Shown here piece after piece: positions 59,965-64,000 of a DNA stretch of 64,000 bases. Positions within the stretch are counted from its first letter, which is position 1. Each line of letters begins with the position of its first letter. Both the position numbers and the translations under genes were made by a program. The DNA is from Apium graveolens (lineage: Eukaryota; Streptophyta; Magnoliopsida; Apiales; Apiaceae), in the NCBI RefSeq assembly GCF_009905375.1, contig NC_133653.1:66871414-66935413 (forward strand), in the 5' to 3' direction. The notes beneath the pieces were generated by a model, which saw nothing but the letters and a program-made list of their open reading frames with translations, searched no databases and was not told where the DNA came from.

Positions 59965-62900
59965 CGGGTATGATCCCTCAAACGATAAACACGAACGAAA
60001 TTTAAGCGAACCGTATAACAGATCAGCGCTCATTAGGCAAGTAATTAGGAGTTAATCAAAGAGGTTAGTGATGATGATGTCATCAAACCAATAAGAAGAG
60101 GACAAGCATGGGAAGGTGACATAAGAATGATGACCTAAGCATGATAAAAAGAAGTGTGTTGTTGGTTGATTGTGAACCACACAAAATTTACCATGGTAAT
60201 AATCTAATTAACAAACAAAGTTGATCAACCAAGCCAAAAACAAATTATAACATCAAAAAACACAAAATACTTCCATTTTCAAAAAGAGCTCTCGGCTTTG
60301 TTCATTTCAAAGGAAGAAAAAAACTCAAATCCAAGTTCCAAGCTTTGTTAATTAGTGAGGTAATTATCTAAGGATCCTTGTACATAGATATAGATATCCT
60401 ATAAGTTTAAGCTTCAAATTCCTTCACAATCTCTTCCTAAAATTCATGGAAGAAGAGAGTGAATAGTGTTTTCAAGAAATTTAAATTTTTTGATCTTGTG
60501 TTTTTGGTTAGATTAAGCTTTGGTAAGGACTTTCAAGGGCGATTCCAAGCTTCTTAGTTACTTTTACTCACCAAGGAAGGTATAATCCCATACCCTAGCC
60601 CTACTTTTGTATATTTAGAGTTTTTGTGTTTGGTATGGTTCTTGAGAAGCATGATTCTTGTAGACTTAGAGTGTAGTTGGTTTTGTAATGAGTTTGGAGT
60701 TGTAAATCTTGGATTATTGGTTAATGAACTTAAGAATAGTTTTAGTTCATGTTTGAGAATAATATAAATTGGATAACTTGAGGTGTTGGGGCTATTGTAG
60801 TATTTTATCGATGGAGTTTGGTTGTATGGTTGATTTGTGGTTGATTTGGAGTAGGATAAAATTTGGTAATCGCGTAAACATAGCCGTCGTAATGCCCGAT
60901 TTACTTTAGACTGTTTTTGTTCTTAATATCAGGACCCTAGAACTCACTGTAAGGTTTTGACCATTGCCATGATTAGATAGTTCATGTTACGAGCTTCTTT
61001 TTGATATGTGGTTCGCTTGAATCCGATGTACGGTTTAGGAGAAACGACCATTTTAAGTAACGGCGTTTCGCGACCGAACCTTTACCCCTCGCTTTACTTT
61101 GAAACCTTGGTTAAGGACCTTAAATGACTAATTGGAGTATAAAACAATTATGTAAAGTGGATTAGGCAGTTGGTAGGGTACTCGCAAAAGAATCGCCTTA
61201 AAATTCTTAATGGTTAATTTATTAAAAATAGTGGAGCCGAGGGTACTCGAGCGACTTAAGTGAATCGTTAAGCGCAAAAGCGAACGTAAGGGTTCAATTG
61301 GTTAAAGTCTAGTTTCTTAAGCGACCGGGGTTTAATTATGACTTATGTTGTTGTTCATAGGTTATCGGACCCACTCTAATCTTAAGTCTATCCGGGAGCA
61401 CTCAGGCAAGTTTTCTACCCGTTATACTGTTGTTGTGATGTATATATGTATATGCATTATCTTGTGATAAGTGCATGATTGTTTTTAGCAAATCTTGCGA
61501 TATATTGGAGAATGTGATATGATATTTGTATGCATGCGTGTTTCATAATCTTGATATCTAATTTTTGATTCAATGCTTATAAGTTGCATAATAGCTATGC
61601 TAGAGATAAGCAGTAGTCGCGTATACCCTTACTATAGGGGACCCAAAGGTGAACATTTTCTAAACCGGGAGTCGATGTTCCCGAGTATATTATATATATA
61701 TATATTTATAATATATAGATATAGTTTTCAAAACTATTAATCAAATAAGGTTTATTCGATAACTTTATTTTAATTAATGAATATTATTTTGAATATTCAT
61801 TCGAGGACTTATGACTCCGTTTATTTTATTTAATGAATATTATTGTGAATATTCATTCGAGGACTTAAGACTCCGTTTATTTTATTTAATGAATATTATT
61901 TTGAATATTCATTCGAGGGCTTATGACTCCGCTTCTTTTATTAAATAATATTCTTTATTTTATTAAAGAAGAATGTTTCGATAATCAAACTTACTTTCGA
62001 TTAATCAAATAAAGATCGTACTTTCGTATAGGTATATCTTTGGTTATTTATTATTCATTTCAAGTATGAGTTTTAAAACTTCTACTTCAATTATTTTTAT
62101 AAAGATTATCCTTATGGGAATATTATTTAATTAATAATATTCAGATATTTTCTCATATATTGGGACTGATTTATTTCATTAAATCAGCATTACTCTAAAC
62201 ATTCTTTAAAATGTTTTTGAGTCTTCAAAACGATTTTTAAAAGTTAGAGCGGATCCCAAAACTCATTTTCAAATTTAAGATCTTCCTTTCGAAGGGGATT
62301 TAAATAATCGCTTAAAACCTGAGGGATCTGGCTTCATGGTGTATTTTATATTCGCAACAAGGTTGCTGTTTTGAGATAACATTTTGATTACTTGCCCAAC
62401 ATTCGGGAAGTAAGTCCATCTATTTGAGTCGGCATAAGCAACATGGGCTCAGTGGGCGTCTATGAAAGTGTAAGTGGCTCAGTGGGAGTCCATCAATGCG
62501 AACGTGGCTGAGTAGCAGTCCATCATAAAGCCCTAATGTGGCCAGGGTGATGACCAGTGGGGGATTCATCCATCTACTAGTAGAAAAGGTGACTTAATTG
62601 GTATCTTTGCCTGATCAGCAAGATATCAGGTTTATGCCAAAATTCTGTTTTTCCAAATTTATTGGATATTGCAACTCTGTTTATAATTTTCATAACAGAA
62701 GTTTTCAAGGAGTGTAAGAAATGTATATATATAGCTGTATATATATTGGGACTTAATGAAGTATCTCGTAACTTCATTATTTATAATGATATTTCAATGA
62801 TTGAATCTATCCAAGTCTTTTCTTGTAGTCTCATCTATGTGATGAACTTTTGAAACTGATTATACCTTGAACGGTGGTAGTTCAAGTAGTATTCGGAAAA

Positions 62901-63701
62901 GATATAAGTATATTGGAGTATCTTGTAACTTCATCTTTACAACTTATATCTGGTTAATGATTATCTTATGCATGACAAAGATTTTCACAAAAACGTTGAG
63001 ACAAGGTTAGATATATGAGATCACCTTGCAACGATATTTTTATACAGTTATAAGCTGGAACTCTGTGTATATTATACATGTCAGAGGATTTCAAAGATTG
63101 TGAATAGTATATATGTATATATATATTGAATATTTTGCGACTTGGTCGCGTTAAGATATCAACTTGGTTCATTTCTTCTTGACCAGGACTTTCATGAGTA
63201 CTATGAGAATGCTCATATATTGTTAATTATTATACACATTATTTCGGTGGGCTTGTTGCTCACCCTTGCTTTCTTCTTTCATCACACAACAACAGATAGA
63301 CAAGATGAACAGGACCAAGCTCCCAATTTGCGAGCGGATAGGAAACGTTCCGCAGTTTCCTGTAGGCGTTGATGCCGCTGTAGCTGAGGTATAAATTACC
63401 AATAGGCTAGGCTTTCAACTTCTGATGTACCAGACTTATGTATCTATATGAATTTTAATAATGGCAAAGAAATGTAAATTTATTCAGAAACCCTTTTTAG
63501 GTGTAATGGCTTATAATTATGGAATAAAATGACTTGTGTTATTTTTGGTATTCATCTCTGAGACTATAACTTGTGGTGTGTGTGTGTGTATTGTGGGGTC
63601 ACATTCCGCAGTAGTTGGTTGTTTATTAAGATTAAGTGTTATTAAGGGAAATGGAACTCGTGACAACCCGGATCCCCGACCCCGAATTTGGGGGTGTTAC
63701 A
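59965..63701 (+). mobile_element. Gypsy A 3' LTR, 5'-truncated duplicate
   Basis: Starts in mid-LTR at the AGATCC junction and ends GGGGGTGTTACA at 63701, followed by TCCAC. The 3'-type variants identify it as a copy of 53185-57266. Confidence 0.93.
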
Positions 63702-64000
63702 TCCACTATCCAAGACAAGAGTATTTTTCTTGTTACCCTGCAGTCAGAGGAATAATTAATTAGAAGGATTTTTAAGGACCCATACTTGTTGGGCCCTCTT
63801 TTTGGAAAAATTAAGCCTTTGTGAGTCAGGAATACTTCTGACAGTTTTTCCTTTGACAGGATTTGTCTTGTCAGAAGCAGATTTAGTAGAACTAGAAGAA
63901 TTGAGCGCACAAGCAACTTTATTAAATTTAGGAAAAGGTTCATAATAGTTGTGATAAAGCTTATGATAGGAACTACAAGTATAAATCGAATTCCAATTAC
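63702..64000 (-). pseudogene. Copia D gag/protease, duplicate (partial, runs off right edge)
   Basis: Repeats 57267-57566 with a few substitutions, including the LVLDSG protease start and part of the second, His-less zinc knuckle. Confidence 0.88.

Larger units (their letters stand above)
59959..64000. repeat. 6.4-kb tandem duplication, second copy (runs off right edge)
   Basis: Repeats 53518 onward. By length it should end about 2.4 kb beyond the window. Confidence 0.9.

Overview
This window reads as intergenic chromatin of a flowering plant, most likely a eudicot. It is AT-rich and almost entirely built of nested LTR retrotransposons. I recognise no bacterial, organellar, rRNA or tRNA gene. 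The only single-copy gene candidate is a 72-codon cysteine-rich ORF at 11764-11982, in a gene-poor island of about 3 kb (9646-12611).

Left cluster (1-9645). Copia element C1 (SIRE/Maximus-like, minus strand) runs off the left edge, and its gag is split by a 4.4-kb solo LTR of Ty3/gypsy family A (259-4667, TSD AGGTG). Outside C1's 5' LTR (6636 to about 7690) lie a fragment of a second gypsy LTR (family B, 7787-8339) and the gag start, primer-binding site and LTR of an older related copia, C2 (8341 to about 9645). The island follows, with a possible Helitron-like element (10089-10710) and the small gene.

Right cluster (12612-64000). A minus-strand gypsy B element (LTR 12612-15885, then the integrase end to 16300) was entered by copia D (minus strand; LTRs at 16301-16792 and 59511-59964). 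In element order copia D carries gag, PR-IN-RT-RH, an 88-codon ORF and a very long decayed additional ORF (16883-21086) with a likely 232-bp intron. Gypsy A (chromovirus-like, LTRs about 4.08 kb, internal region about 5.76 kb) inserted into copia D exactly at the protease active-site codons, with TSD TCCAC.

Two tandem duplications then rearranged this nest. A 17.7-kb unit (21411-39096) is repeated at 39097-56895, joined at the microhomology ATTTG. A 6.4-kb unit (53518-59958) is repeated from 59959 past the right edge, joined at AGATCC. As a result there are five gypsy A LTR copies in this cluster, two gypsy A internal regions, two copia D pol regions and two copia D gag/PR regions. Variants shared by 5' LTRs versus 3' LTRs show that gypsy A had already aged before it was duplicated.

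None of the retroelement gag-pol genes is intact. Stops, frameshifts and damaged zinc knuckles are described entry by entry. The less expected signals are: a family-specific 10-mer scattered through copia D with opposite orientation in LTR and interior; a different motif array in copia C; the phase-compatible intron in the additional ORF; an accessory ORF between the gypsy A primer-binding site and gag; and stop codons concentrated at tryptophan positions.
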